From assembly GCA_016720825.1 (NCBI GenBank), contig JADKJV010000008.1, forward strand, positions 62,001 to 126,000: a stretch of 64,000 nt of DNA. The letters are read 5' to 3'. The position numbers were made by a program, and so were the translations under genes. This document shows positions 56,881 to 64,000 of this stretch, one piece after another (position 1 is the first letter of the stretch; each line of letters opens with the position of its first letter). The stretch comes from Chitinophagaceae bacterium. GTDB taxonomy: Bacteria > Bacteroidota > Bacteroidia > Chitinophagales > Chitinophagaceae. The notes under the pieces are model-generated. The model had not been told where the DNA came from and made no database searches. It was given only the letters and a program-made list of their open reading frames with translations.

Positions 56881-57872
56881 AATTTTTCCCCGGGCTTATG
56901 CATGTCAAAACAATAACTGGAAGGGTGTGCCCTCACAGGGGAATCATATATAACAGCGATGGTTTGTTCCACCGTTAGTCCCTGCACTTCCGGTATGGCA
57001 GCCGGTCTTTTAAAAATATAACTCTCAGCTTCCGGATGAAGCTGCCTGTAATAGGCCGCAGCAGTTTCAACAAGCCAGCACCGGCGGTTAACGAGTTCGC
57101 CTGTGTACAGGTTTTCTGCTGCCACATGAGCGGCGGAGAGGAATTCAAAATAAATCACACGCCTTTTTTCATTTTTTGTCATTGGATCTGAGGCGTGCGC
57201 CACCATCATATCATGCACCAGTACATCGCCCGCTTTTACAGGGGCTTCCATGCAGGGGTATTCTTTAAGCGTACAGATATCTTCGTTTTTCAGGTGGCTT
57301 CCGGGAACCAGCTTGAGACAGCCATCCCCGCTGTCAGCGTCATCCAGATATATACCAATTGTAAAACACTTTCCTCGGCGCTGGTGCAGCATGTCCAGGT
57401 GCCACAAAACGGGCAACGTATCGCCCAGCATTTTAATCACGGCAAAATCCTGGATCGGGAAAAAATCGGGGCCACAGATTGATTCGGCCAGTTCCAGCAT
57501 TGCGGGGAGGCCGAGTAATTCAAGACAGACTGGGTTTTCCCTGGCACAAGGGTTATCGATATTTGTGATATAGTCCACCCCATTTACCCGGTTAACCGCC
57601 ATCTGGTGATATTTATCACATCCGGTCGCCAGCTCGTCAAAATAATCCTGCAGTTTTCTCAGAAGCGGAGAGGGTATAAAACCTTCAAGGCGAAAAAATC
57701 CCTGCTCTTCAAACAGTTTTAGTGATTTAGTTACAGAATCGGTCTTTAAAATGCTCACCGGCTGAAAGTACTCAAAATCAGGATTCTGAAACTGGTTTTT
57801 TTCCCGGCAATTCTGCTTTTTTCCGTTGTAAACAGAAACCCGGAATCTGGCCGGGGAAATGTAGCTTTGCAA
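56874..57872 (-). CDS. Phytanoyl-CoA dioxygenase (PhyH)-family oxygenase
   Basis: Up to 332 residues. A PhyH domain runs from 'SVTKSLKLFEEQGFFRLEGF' (about 46) to about 250. The iron triad is His/Asp in 'VLWHLDMLHQRRG' and His in 'VHDMMVAHASDP', with an Arg ('EKRRVIYFEF') to bind 2-oxoglutarate. Substrate unknown. The start is uncertain: the first in-frame ATG is about residue 91, too late, so TTG 57872 or a GTG before the domain must be used. The far 5' end overlaps a plus-strand promoter. Confidence 0.85.
   Translation of the reverse strand: MQSYISPARFRVSVYNGKKQNCREKNQFQNPDFEYFQPVSILKTDSVTKSLKLFEEQGFFRLEGFIPSPLLRKLQDYFDELATGCDKYHQMAVNRVNGVDYITNIDNPCARENPVCLELLGLPAMLELAESICGPDFFPIQDFAVIKMLGDTLPVLWHLDMLHQRRGKCFTIGIYLDDADSGDGCLKLVPGSHLKNEDICTLKEYPCMEAPVKAGDVLVHDMMVAHASDPMTKNEKRRVIYFEFLSAAHVAAENLYTGELVNRRCWLVETAAAYYRQLHPEAESYIFKRPAAIPEVQGLTVEQTIAVIYDSPVRAHPSSYCFDMHKPGEKFQ
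57862..57869 (+). promoter_or_regulatory. -7 box TAGCTTTG of the 57915 gene
   Basis: Exact TAnnTTTG match, 45 bases before the ATG at 57915. Confidence 0.5.
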
Positions 57873-57914
57873 CGTTTTATGTATAAAACCAGTCTCTAAT
57901 CAAACCACAAAAAA

Positions 57915-58757
57915 ATGCGATTTACAAAATTCATTGCTGCCTTATTCCTGCTCACTGCCAGCCAGGCATTTGGACAGAAACCTGTACTTAATTTATCTAA
58001 AGGCCAGAAAATTACGATTACCACCACTACAAAAGCCAGCTCTTCAGCTCAGGTAATGGGCCAGGATATTGAAAACAAGATTGATGCTTCCGCTACCCAG
58101 GTTGCAGATGTAACCGATGTGAAAACAGAAGGCGTTGAGTTAAACCTCTTAAATAGCCATATATTAGTTTCAGTACAATCAATGGGCCAGGAAATGGGCT
58201 ACGACAGTGATAAAAAAGATAATGAAGGCCCTATGGCTGAAGTATTCGGCAAGTATGTCAATGCCCCTGTTAACCTTACTGTGAATTCAGAAGGTACAAT
58301 TATTAAAAAAGAAACTAAAATTTCTGAAGAATCTGCAGGTGGTCCTTCTATGGGCGGATTCCAGGATCAGCTGTCCGCACTTGGATGTATTAAAAGCAGG
58401 ATCCTTGGCCGTGACCTGAGTGCCGGTTTAACATGGCAAGATTCAGCCACAACTGTAAAAGGAAAACTCACAATTAAAGATGATGGCAATTTCACCGTAG
58501 TTACTATAGAGAACGGTATGGCCAGCCTTACTTATGAAGGAACTTCAATCACATCCGGAGTGGTAGAGCAAATGGGACAGGAAATGGAATTTGCCGGTCA
58601 GAGCAAAGTGAGCACCAAATTGGTTATTGATTTAAAAACCGGTATTGTATTAATTGAAAACACATCCAGCACAATTAATGCTGCTGTGAATGCAGGCGGA
58701 ATGGAAATCCCGGTTACGGGCTCGAATACATATACAATGAACGCGAAGCTGAACTAA
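57915..58757 (+). CDS. Exported DUF6263-like protein
   Basis: 280 residues. The signal peptide 'FLLTASQAFGQ' leads to a beta-rich domain that starts 'LNLSKGQKITITTTTKASS'. Later blocks 'NLTVNSEGTIIKKET', 'STTVKGKLTIKDDG'-like strands and 'TKLVIDLKTGIVLIE' fit the DUF6263 family. No catalytic motif. Function unknown. Confidence 0.78.
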   Translation: MRFTKFIAALFLLTASQAFGQKPVLNLSKGQKITITTTTKASSSAQVMGQDIENKIDASATQVADVTDVKTEGVELNLLNSHILVSVQSMGQEMGYDSDKKDNEGPMAEVFGKYVNAPVNLTVNSEGTIIKKETKISEESAGGPSMGGFQDQLSALGCIKSRILGRDLSAGLTWQDSATTVKGKLTIKDDGNFTVVTIENGMASLTYEGTSITSGVVEQMGQEMEFAGQSKVSTKLVIDLKTGIVLIENTSSTINAAVNAGGMEIPVTGSNTYTMNAKLN

Positions 58758-58831
58758 CTAGTTGAAAGTTGAAAGTGGAAAGTTGAAAGTGATATTGAAT
58801 TTTCAATTTTCCACTTTCCATTTTCAACTAT
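58758..58831. repeat. GTTGAAA heptamer palindrome between two convergent stops
   Basis: The left arm (58758-58790) has GTTGAAA/GTGGAAA units and the right arm (58799-58831) their inverse (TTTCAAT, TTTCCAC, TTTTCAAC). It fills exactly the gap between the TAA of the 57915 gene and the TAG of the 58828 gene, and includes part of the latter. Confidence 0.9.
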
Positions 58832-59634
58832 TTCCTGACAAGCACCGTCTCCCACCCATCATACTTCCCCCCATACTTTCTTGCCTCCTTGCGGAGCACA
58901 ATCGTAACCTCACTGATCGATTTCAGGTCCACTTTATCCATCCTTGAAATATGTAGCTTACAGGGAAAAACCGGATCGCCCGTATTCTCCTGGGATTCTA
59001 GTTTGAATCCGTACGTGCTGGCATAAATCCAGAAACTGCTGCGGGCTTCTTTTGTTTTGAAGTAAAAAAAATGATCCACTACGCGTGCCCTGGTAAGAGA
59101 ATCACCGGCTTTTTGTAAAGCCATCAGCACTTTTTCATTCTGCATGTATTCATAAATCGTTTCACTGGGATAGAGGAATTTCCGGTATAAAGTCCAGGTA
59201 GTGTCCAGCCTGATAGTAATAGAAGGTTTATACTCCGGAAACCTGGTTTTGTACAGCAACTGTAATTTCTTGCGGAGCTGGTTCGTGTCTGACACATAGA
59301 AATAATCCAGCCTTTCGCACTGGTATGTAAATGTGCCCGCCAGCTGGTAAGCGCCGCGGTGTTTAATCAGTGCTTCCACTGAATCGGAAACGCGGTACAG
59401 GTTGGTGAGTTCGTCCTGTTCCGGAAGCCCTTCAGTATTACAATTTTTAAAGCCCACACCGGTAACCACAACAGCCCGCAGGTTTTTCACAGGTGCACGA
59501 TCCAGCAATGACATATCCACCAGCACCGAACCGGGGCCTTTGTCGAAACGTGCCAGGTAAAAATCCCAGCCATCACTTTGTGACAGGGCGGGGAGGGAGA
59601 GTAGTAAACAGAGACCAAACAGGAACCTTTGCAT
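58828..59634 (-). CDS. Exported DUF695 / RraB-like protein
   Basis: 268 residues. The signal peptide 'LFGLCLLLSLPALSQ' precedes a DUF695-type domain ('WDFYLARFDKGPGSVLVDMS') and a C-terminal RraB-like domain ('RVVDHFFYFKTKEARSSFWI', 'VTIVLRKEARKYGG'). RraB in E. coli inhibits RNase E in the cytoplasm, so an exported form must do something else. A TACTTTTG box is 4 bases before the ATG. Confidence 0.82.
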   Translation of the reverse strand: MQRFLFGLCLLLSLPALSQSDGWDFYLARFDKGPGSVLVDMSLLDRAPVKNLRAVVVTGVGFKNCNTEGLPEQDELTNLYRVSDSVEALIKHRGAYQLAGTFTYQCERLDYFYVSDTNQLRKKLQLLYKTRFPEYKPSITIRLDTTWTLYRKFLYPSETIYEYMQNEKVLMALQKAGDSLTRARVVDHFFYFKTKEARSSFWIYASTYGFKLESQENTGDPVFPCKLHISRMDKVDLKSISEVTIVLRKEARKYGGKYDGWETVLVRK

Positions 59635-59638
59635 CCGC

Positions 59639-59646
59639 CAAAAGTA
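59639..59646 (-). promoter_or_regulatory. -7 box TACTTTTG of the DUF695/RraB-like gene
   Basis: Exact TAnnTTTG match, 4 bases before the ATG at 59634; suggests a leaderless message. Confidence 0.55.
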
Positions 59647-59705
59647 CGGCCTGCTTTCTTAGTGATATGTGAAAGTGGGGAGACTCCTCATCGGCCCGGA
59701 TTTGT

Positions 59706-59713
59706 TATCTTTG
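59706..59713 (+). promoter_or_regulatory. -7 box TATCTTTG of glnS
   Basis: Exact TAnnTTTG match, 6 bases before the glnS ATG at 59720. Confidence 0.6.
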
Positions 59714-59719
59714 CCGCTT

Positions 59720-61396
59720 ATGAGTGAAGAACTTAAAAAGGAAGAAAAAAGCCTGAATTTCCTCGAGGAAATCATTGAAGATGACCTGAAAAACGGCAAA
59801 TACAAGTCTATTGTAACCCGTTTTCCCCCTGAACCCAATGGCTACCTCCATATCGGCCACGCCAGCAGTATCTGCCTCAATTTCGGATTAACCCGGAAAT
59901 ACCCCGGTTATACCAACCTCCGTTTTGATGATACCAACCCCGTAACAGAAGATACGGAATACGTAGACAGTATCAAGGATGATATCCGTTGGCTCGGGTT
60001 TGAATGGAAGAATGAACGATATGCTTCTGATTATTTCGACACCCTGCATGGTTATGCCATCAAACTGATTGAAAAAGGCCTGGCTTATGTGGATGATATT
60101 ACTGCCGAAGAAATGGCCACACTCAAAGGAACGCCTACCGAGCCGGGGAAAAACAGCCCCTGCCGCGACCGTTCCGTGCAGGAAAACCTGGATCTTTTTG
60201 CCAGGATGAAAGCCGGTGAATTCCCCGACGGCGCCATGACCCTGCGTGCTAAAATTGATATGGCCCATATCAACATGCTGATGCGCGATCCGATTCTTTA
60301 CCGCATCAAACATGCACACCATCACCGTACCGGTGATAAATGGTGCATTTACCCGATGTATGATTTTGCACACGGACAAAGCGATTCCATTGAGGAAATC
60401 ACCCATTCCATTTGTACCATGGAATTCGTCCCTCACCGTGAATTATACGACTGGCTGATTGAGAAACTGGAAATCTATCCCTCACACCAGTATGAATTTG
60501 CCCGCCGGAATATAAACTTTACCGTAACCAGCAAGCCTAACCTGCTCCAATTGCCTACCGAAAAATTCGTACCCGGCTGGGATGATCCCCGCATGCCTAC
60601 CATCACAGGTTTGCGCCGCAGGGGATATACGCCCGACAGCATCCGTGAATTCTGCGACCGGATCGGTATCGCCAAACGCGATAATATTGTGGATGTGGGA
60701 GTGCTTGAATTCTGTGTACGTGAACACCTGAACAAGATTGCGCTCCGGCGCATGGTGGTGTTTGATCCCCTGAAACTCGTTATCACCAATTACCCCGGCG
60801 GTGAAGAAATGCTGCCCAGCGAAAACAATCCGGAAGATCCGGCAGGTGGTGAAAGGCTGATACCTTTCTCTGCTGAACTTTGTATTGAACGGGATGACTT
60901 CATGGAAAACCCGCCCAAGAAATATTTCAGGCTCGCACCCGGACAAATGGTCCGCCTGAAAAGCGCTTACATTATCCGCTGCGATGAAGTGATCAAAGAT
61001 GAAAAAGGAGAGGTAAAAGAACTCCGCTGTACTTATATCCCCGAAAGCAAAAGCGGCAGCGATACTTCCGGTATCAATGTGAAAGGCACCCTGCACTGGG
61101 TGAGTTTTCCGCATGCTGTTTCGCTGGAAATCAGGGAGTACGACAGGTTGTTTAAAGTTGAAGATCCATCTGATGAAGAAGGCGATTTCAAGGATTATCT
61201 CAATCCTGCTTCATTGAAAATTGTAAGCACAGCGCTGGCAGAAGCCAGTCTGGCCAAAGCTGTTTTTAATGAGCGCTACCAGTTTATCCGCAAGGGCTAT
61301 TTCTGCCTGGATAAAGATACCAGTGCATCACGGCTGGTGTTTAACCGTACGGTTACACTGAAAGACGGCTGGTCTAAGGAAGCTAAAAAAGGTTGA
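59720..61396 (+). CDS. glnS: Glutamine-tRNA ligase
   Basis: 558 residues from 'MSEELKKEEKSLNF'. It charges tRNA-Gln directly. The HIGH motif is 'GYLHIGHASS' (44-47), with 'FPPEPNG' before it and 'LRFDDTNP' after. The second class I motif reads 'VTSKPNLLQL' in place of VMSKRKL, a looser form. Two beta-barrel anticodon domains follow. An in-frame ATG at 59669 lies before the promoter and is rejected. The stop is 5 bases from the convergent desaturase stop. Confidence 0.96.
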   Translation: MSEELKKEEKSLNFLEEIIEDDLKNGKYKSIVTRFPPEPNGYLHIGHASSICLNFGLTRKYPGYTNLRFDDTNPVTEDTEYVDSIKDDIRWLGFEWKNERYASDYFDTLHGYAIKLIEKGLAYVDDITAEEMATLKGTPTEPGKNSPCRDRSVQENLDLFARMKAGEFPDGAMTLRAKIDMAHINMLMRDPILYRIKHAHHHRTGDKWCIYPMYDFAHGQSDSIEEITHSICTMEFVPHRELYDWLIEKLEIYPSHQYEFARRNINFTVTSKPNLLQLPTEKFVPGWDDPRMPTITGLRRRGYTPDSIREFCDRIGIAKRDNIVDVGVLEFCVREHLNKIALRRMVVFDPLKLVITNYPGGEEMLPSENNPEDPAGGERLIPFSAELCIERDDFMENPPKKYFRLAPGQMVRLKSAYIIRCDEVIKDEKGEVKELRCTYIPESKSGSDTSGINVKGTLHWVSFPHAVSLEIREYDRLFKVEDPSDEEGDFKDYLNPASLKIVSTALAEASLAKAVFNERYQFIRKGYFCLDKDTSASRLVFNRTVTLKDGWSKEAKKG

Positions 61397-61401
61397 TTGT
61401 T

Positions 61402-62454
61402 TTAGACTGCGGTGGGTTGGGCTATTGCAGTTTTCACTTCTTTTTTGTGGACATACCTTTTCATGAATTCCTGCTTGGAATCCCGGTAAGTTTTCACGGC
61501 GCCCAGTTTATGCAGTATCCAGACATAGATCCAGGCCAGGTCAATCTGGTAAGGAAGGAATCCTGCACGCGCACTGCTGGGATAAAGATGGTGATTATTA
61601 TGCCATTCGCCGGCAAGGAGGCCCGGGCGAAGCTGGTTGATAGATAAATTGGACCGGTCGAAATCAATCCCTTCCACGTGTTTTACTTCACCTTTACCGT
61701 GTCCGGTATAATTAAAAGCTTTTACCAGGATCGTCCACAGCATGGCTGCACTGAACATGGCCATTGCCAGTCCGTGACCGCCGATAAAATCAAATGCCGT
61801 GTACCAGAAAGCCCAGTTCAATAACCACATGCTGATGGTGTAAAACGGTGTTGCAATTGAACCCCAGCGCTGGTATTGTGCAAAGCTGTTGATCTGGACG
61901 CCGGTATGGCGCATAAACCAAGCGGCTTTGGTATAATCTTTTTCGCTGAGAGTTTTGGAAATGCTCTGGTGGTTTACATCAGACAGCAGGCAGTAAAACA
62001 AACCGGCCCTTGGATTGTAGGGATCACCGGGGAGATCTGATTTGGAATGATGCACATGGTGGGAAACCACATACATTTCTTCAGGGAAAGTTTTTATTAC
62101 CAGATGCTGGGTAATGAAACGGAATACCGGGTTCCGGAAAGTATATGCATTATGCGTGCAGTAACGGTGGAACCAGATTGTACCATGGGTACCCATGATC
62201 ACCATGCTGTACACGGCTATAGCAATAGCCAGTTTCCAGCTCAGGTATTTAATAAGGAAAATAGTAAATAAAGGGAGGGAGCAGGCAATCATCAGCCAGC
62301 TGATGAGAGATATCCAGTTCTTTTTTGATTTAAAGATGTTGATCCTTGAAAAAGCTTCGCTGAATAACTGACGGAGTGTAGGTCGAACTAATTCTCCGTT
62401 TTTGTCGGCCCAACCGTATGACGGCTGTTGCAATACGTAATCTATAAATGCCAT
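61402..62454 (-). CDS. Acyl-CoA delta-9-type desaturase
   Basis: 350 residues from the ATG at 62454 ('MAFIDYVLQQPSYGW'). Its His boxes 'WFHRYCTH', 'VVSHHVHHSKSD' and 'GEWHNNHHLYP' are those of stearoyl-CoA-type desaturases, with four membrane helices. It puts a cis double bond in saturated acyl chains to adjust membrane fluidity. It lies 47 bases after a cold-shock gene on the same strand, so cold co-expression is plausible (inference). Confidence 0.93.
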   Translation of the reverse strand: MAFIDYVLQQPSYGWADKNGELVRPTLRQLFSEAFSRINIFKSKKNWISLISWLMIACSLPLFTIFLIKYLSWKLAIAIAVYSMVIMGTHGTIWFHRYCTHNAYTFRNPVFRFITQHLVIKTFPEEMYVVSHHVHHSKSDLPGDPYNPRAGLFYCLLSDVNHQSISKTLSEKDYTKAAWFMRHTGVQINSFAQYQRWGSIATPFYTISMWLLNWAFWYTAFDFIGGHGLAMAMFSAAMLWTILVKAFNYTGHGKGEVKHVEGIDFDRSNLSINQLRPGLLAGEWHNNHHLYPSSARAGFLPYQIDLAWIYVWILHKLGAVKTYRDSKQEFMKRYVHKKEVKTAIAQPTAV

Positions 62455-62501
62455 AAATCTATGGATGAAGGGACGGCCCGTCAAACCGGCCACGCGTTCT
62501 G

Positions 62502-62807
62502 TTAAACAATCTTTTTTACATTCACGGCACTCAGTCCACGGGGGCCGTTCTCAACTTCAAATTCCACCATGTTGCCTTCATCGAGTGGTTCTGACAGGTT
62601 ATTCACATGGATGAATATCCTTTCACCGCTTTTGGCATCTGTGATGAATCCAAATCCTTTCTCGTAATTGAAAAAAACGACTTGTCCTTTCCGGGGTTCA
62701 TTGCTTTCTTCTTCTCTGGGTGGGACACCTATCTGGATATCTTCCAGGGTTATAAACTTTTTCTGTCCATTACCCAGGCGGTGTGTCGGTAATATTTCCG
62801 TACTCAT
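62502..62807 (-). CDS. Cold-shock-domain protein with an N-terminal extension
   Basis: 101 residues. The cold-shock fold is at about 40-100 with RNP1 'YEKGFGFIT' and RNP2 'ERIFIHVNNL'. The N-terminal 38 residues ('LGNGQKKFITLEDIQIGVPP') are extra. It is an RNA chaperone type. The start is the ATG at 62807, and the first 38 bases overlap the end of the small basic gene 62770-62952 in another frame. Confidence 0.93.
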   Translation of the reverse strand: MSTEILPTHRLGNGQKKFITLEDIQIGVPPREEESNEPRKGQVVFFNYEKGFGFITDAKSGERIFIHVNNLSEPLDEGNMVEFEVENGPRGLSAVNVKKIV

Positions 62808-62952
62808 CAATATACGCCATCATGTCCTCCAGGCTTTTTCCTTTTTTGACATTGGCCTTTCGCTCTTCCATTTTCTCTCTCTTTTCCTGTCGCTGCTTGA
62901 GCTTTTTCTTTTCTTTCTCTTTCTTGTTAAATGACTCTTTGGGTTTTGCCAT
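62770..62952 (-). CDS. 60-residue Lys/Glu-rich small protein overlapping the cold-shock gene
   Basis: ATG at 62952, TAA at 62770. The peptide opens 'MAKPKESFNKKEKEKKKLKQ', is a charged helix or coiled coil to about 45, and ends 'LEDMMAYIDEYGNITDTPPG'. Similar small genes sit in front of cold-shock genes in Bacteroidota as I recall; function unknown. The 38-base overlap suggests translational coupling. Confidence 0.85.
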   Translation of the reverse strand: MAKPKESFNKKEKEKKKLKQRQEKREKMEERKANVKKGKSLEDMMAYIDEYGNITDTPPG

Positions 62953-63232
62953 AATTTTTTTTCGTTGCAGTTTATCGGACAGCACAAAACGGAACAATAA
63001 AACATGTTCTTCGCTGCTGGTCCGAAAAAGTTACCCTTTCCGGGGGTGTTTTAAACAGTGAATGCTAAAAGTAAGTGACTAACTACGATGCAGATTGCTG
63101 AGCAGAATAATTAACGATTACTCGTCGCGCGATACGGTTAATACCTAAATATACGCCTAAAGCACGGAACTGCCAAAAGGGGGCACAGGAGGGATTCAGC
63201 GTGCTGACTAACGGTGTACTGTATGTTAATAA
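62953..63232. other. Intergenic region with no recognised feature
   Basis: 280 bases between the small basic gene and the mutase end. No ORF, strong hairpin or heptamer array is seen. Part of it is probably the 5' leader of the cold-shock operon, which in other bacteria can be thermosensing; nothing here proves that. Confidence 0.5.
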
Positions 63233-64000
63233 TTATCGTTGTTTGTACTCCCCAAACACTTCACGCAGTGTGTCGGCGATCTCGCCCAGTGTGCATTTAT
63301 TTTCCACGGCTTCGAGTACAGCGGGCATGATATTTTCCCCGCTCACCGATTTATCATTCAGTATTTGCAGGCATTGGTCCACTTTAGCATGATCCCGGCT
63401 GCTTCTGAGGCGGGCCAGTTTAGCCGACTGCATATCCCGGATGGAATCGTTTACTTTCAGCAGCGGGATGTGGTTATGTTCTTCCACATTGAATTTATTC
63501 ACGCCCCACGATAATCTTCTCTCGGATTCAACTTTGCGCTTTCTAAGGCATAAGCACTCCGGGCAATTTCATCCTGGATAAATCCTGTTCAAAGCGCCGC
63601 AACGCTGCCTCCCATGGCTTCCACTTTATCCATCAGTGCGAGTGCCGCTTTTTCCATATCAGCAGTGAGTGATTCAATAAACCAGGAACCGCCCAACGGA
63701 TCTGCCACATCCGGCACACCGCTTTCAAAGGCCACCACCTGCTGGGTGCGCAGGGCTATGCGTGCGGCTTCCTCTGTGGGCAGGCTGAGTGCTTCATCAT
63801 AACCATTGGTATGCAGTGATTGCGTACCACCCATTACAGCGGCCAGCGTTTGTATCGTTACCCGGCTGATATTATTCAGCGGTTGTTGTGCTGTGAGTGT
63901 GCTGCCTCCGGTCTGTGTATGGAAACGCAGCATCATGGCTTTGGGATCTGTGGCACCGAGTTCTTTCATAATACCTGCCCAGATTTTACGGGCAGCCCGG
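63233..64000 (-). CDS. Methylmalonyl-CoA mutase (acyl-CoA mutase large subunit), 3' part, three indels
   Basis: The frame is open to 64000, so the 5' part lies outside. Visible motifs are 'RFHTQTGGSTLTAQQPLNNI', 'GGTQSLHTNGYDEAL', 'LPTEEAARIALRTQQVV' and 'VADPLGGSWFIESLT', which belong to the TIM-barrel substrate domain of B12-dependent mutases. Three indels between 63510 and 63600 (extra T, lost G, lost A) break the frame. Repaired, it reads 'AALEQGFIQDEIARSAYALE' and then 'SAKVESERRLSWGVNKFNV'. The protein ends 'LREVFGEYKQR' with no B12-binding domain, so the small subunit is separate or is encoded elsewhere. Confidence 0.9.

Noticed and set aside
1..64000. Widespread pseudogene formation
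   Set aside because: Frame breaks are single-base and homopolymer-biased while the proteins stay fully conserved, which points to sequence error.

Overview
The window looks like ordinary chromosome from a Bacteroidota bacterium, most likely Chitinophagaceae or a close relative. Signs of this are type IX secretion (T9SS) cargo with gliding-type C-terminal domains and a PorP/SprF protein, bacillithiol genes, DUF4294, GH97, many short lipoproteins, and TAnnTTTG-type -7 promoter boxes with little sign of Shine-Dalgarno sites. I see no rRNA, tRNA, CRISPR array, prophage or insertion sequence. The taxonomic call is inference.

Layout. 1-3400: a partial caspase-like protein and a large S74 'tail-fibre' surface protein, with repeat arrays. 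3.4-11.8 kb (minus strand): purK, a complete RND efflux operon (adaptor, pump, TolC), purE and a lipoprotein. 12-20 kb: hppD, an exported L,D-transpeptidase/TonB fusion, aspartokinase, fbp, then ABC ATPase-FKBP-BstA-NUDIX, and folC. 21-31.4 kb (minus): tonB, radical SAM, membrane protein, agmatinase-family enzyme, a front-end-type desaturase, bshB1, DUF4294, ccmF and ccmE. 31.5-36.3 kb (plus): acyl-CoA dehydrogenase, yggS, a secreted protein and a LytS/LytTR two-component pair. 36.6-43.3 kb: S9 peptidase, lipoprotein MsrB and MsrA, small basic and membrane proteins, a secreted transglutaminase. 43.3-49 kb: GH97 glucosidase, HAD phosphatase, lipoproteins, a secreted metallopeptidase, a DUF985 cupin. 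49-57 kb: T9SS block (PorP/SprF with a 1032-residue BNR-type cargo, then a divergent IgGFc/PKD cargo and a NarL-type regulator). 57-64 kb: PhyH, DUF6263-like, exported DUF695/RraB, glnS, delta-9 desaturase, a cold-shock protein overlapping a small basic gene, and the end of a methylmalonyl-CoA mutase gene.

Two features run through the whole window. First, eleven genes carry about sixteen single-base indels, mostly in homopolymers. Each can be repaired to a normal protein, so long-read consensus error is likelier than gene decay. Second, many genes are followed, at or just after the stop codon, by arrays of degenerate 7- or 8-base units (several sequence families), often as two inverted arms that would fold into long RNA hairpins. 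One array has been taken into coding sequence as a signal peptide. These stop-codon-linked arrays are the structure least explained by known features and are the main lead here.
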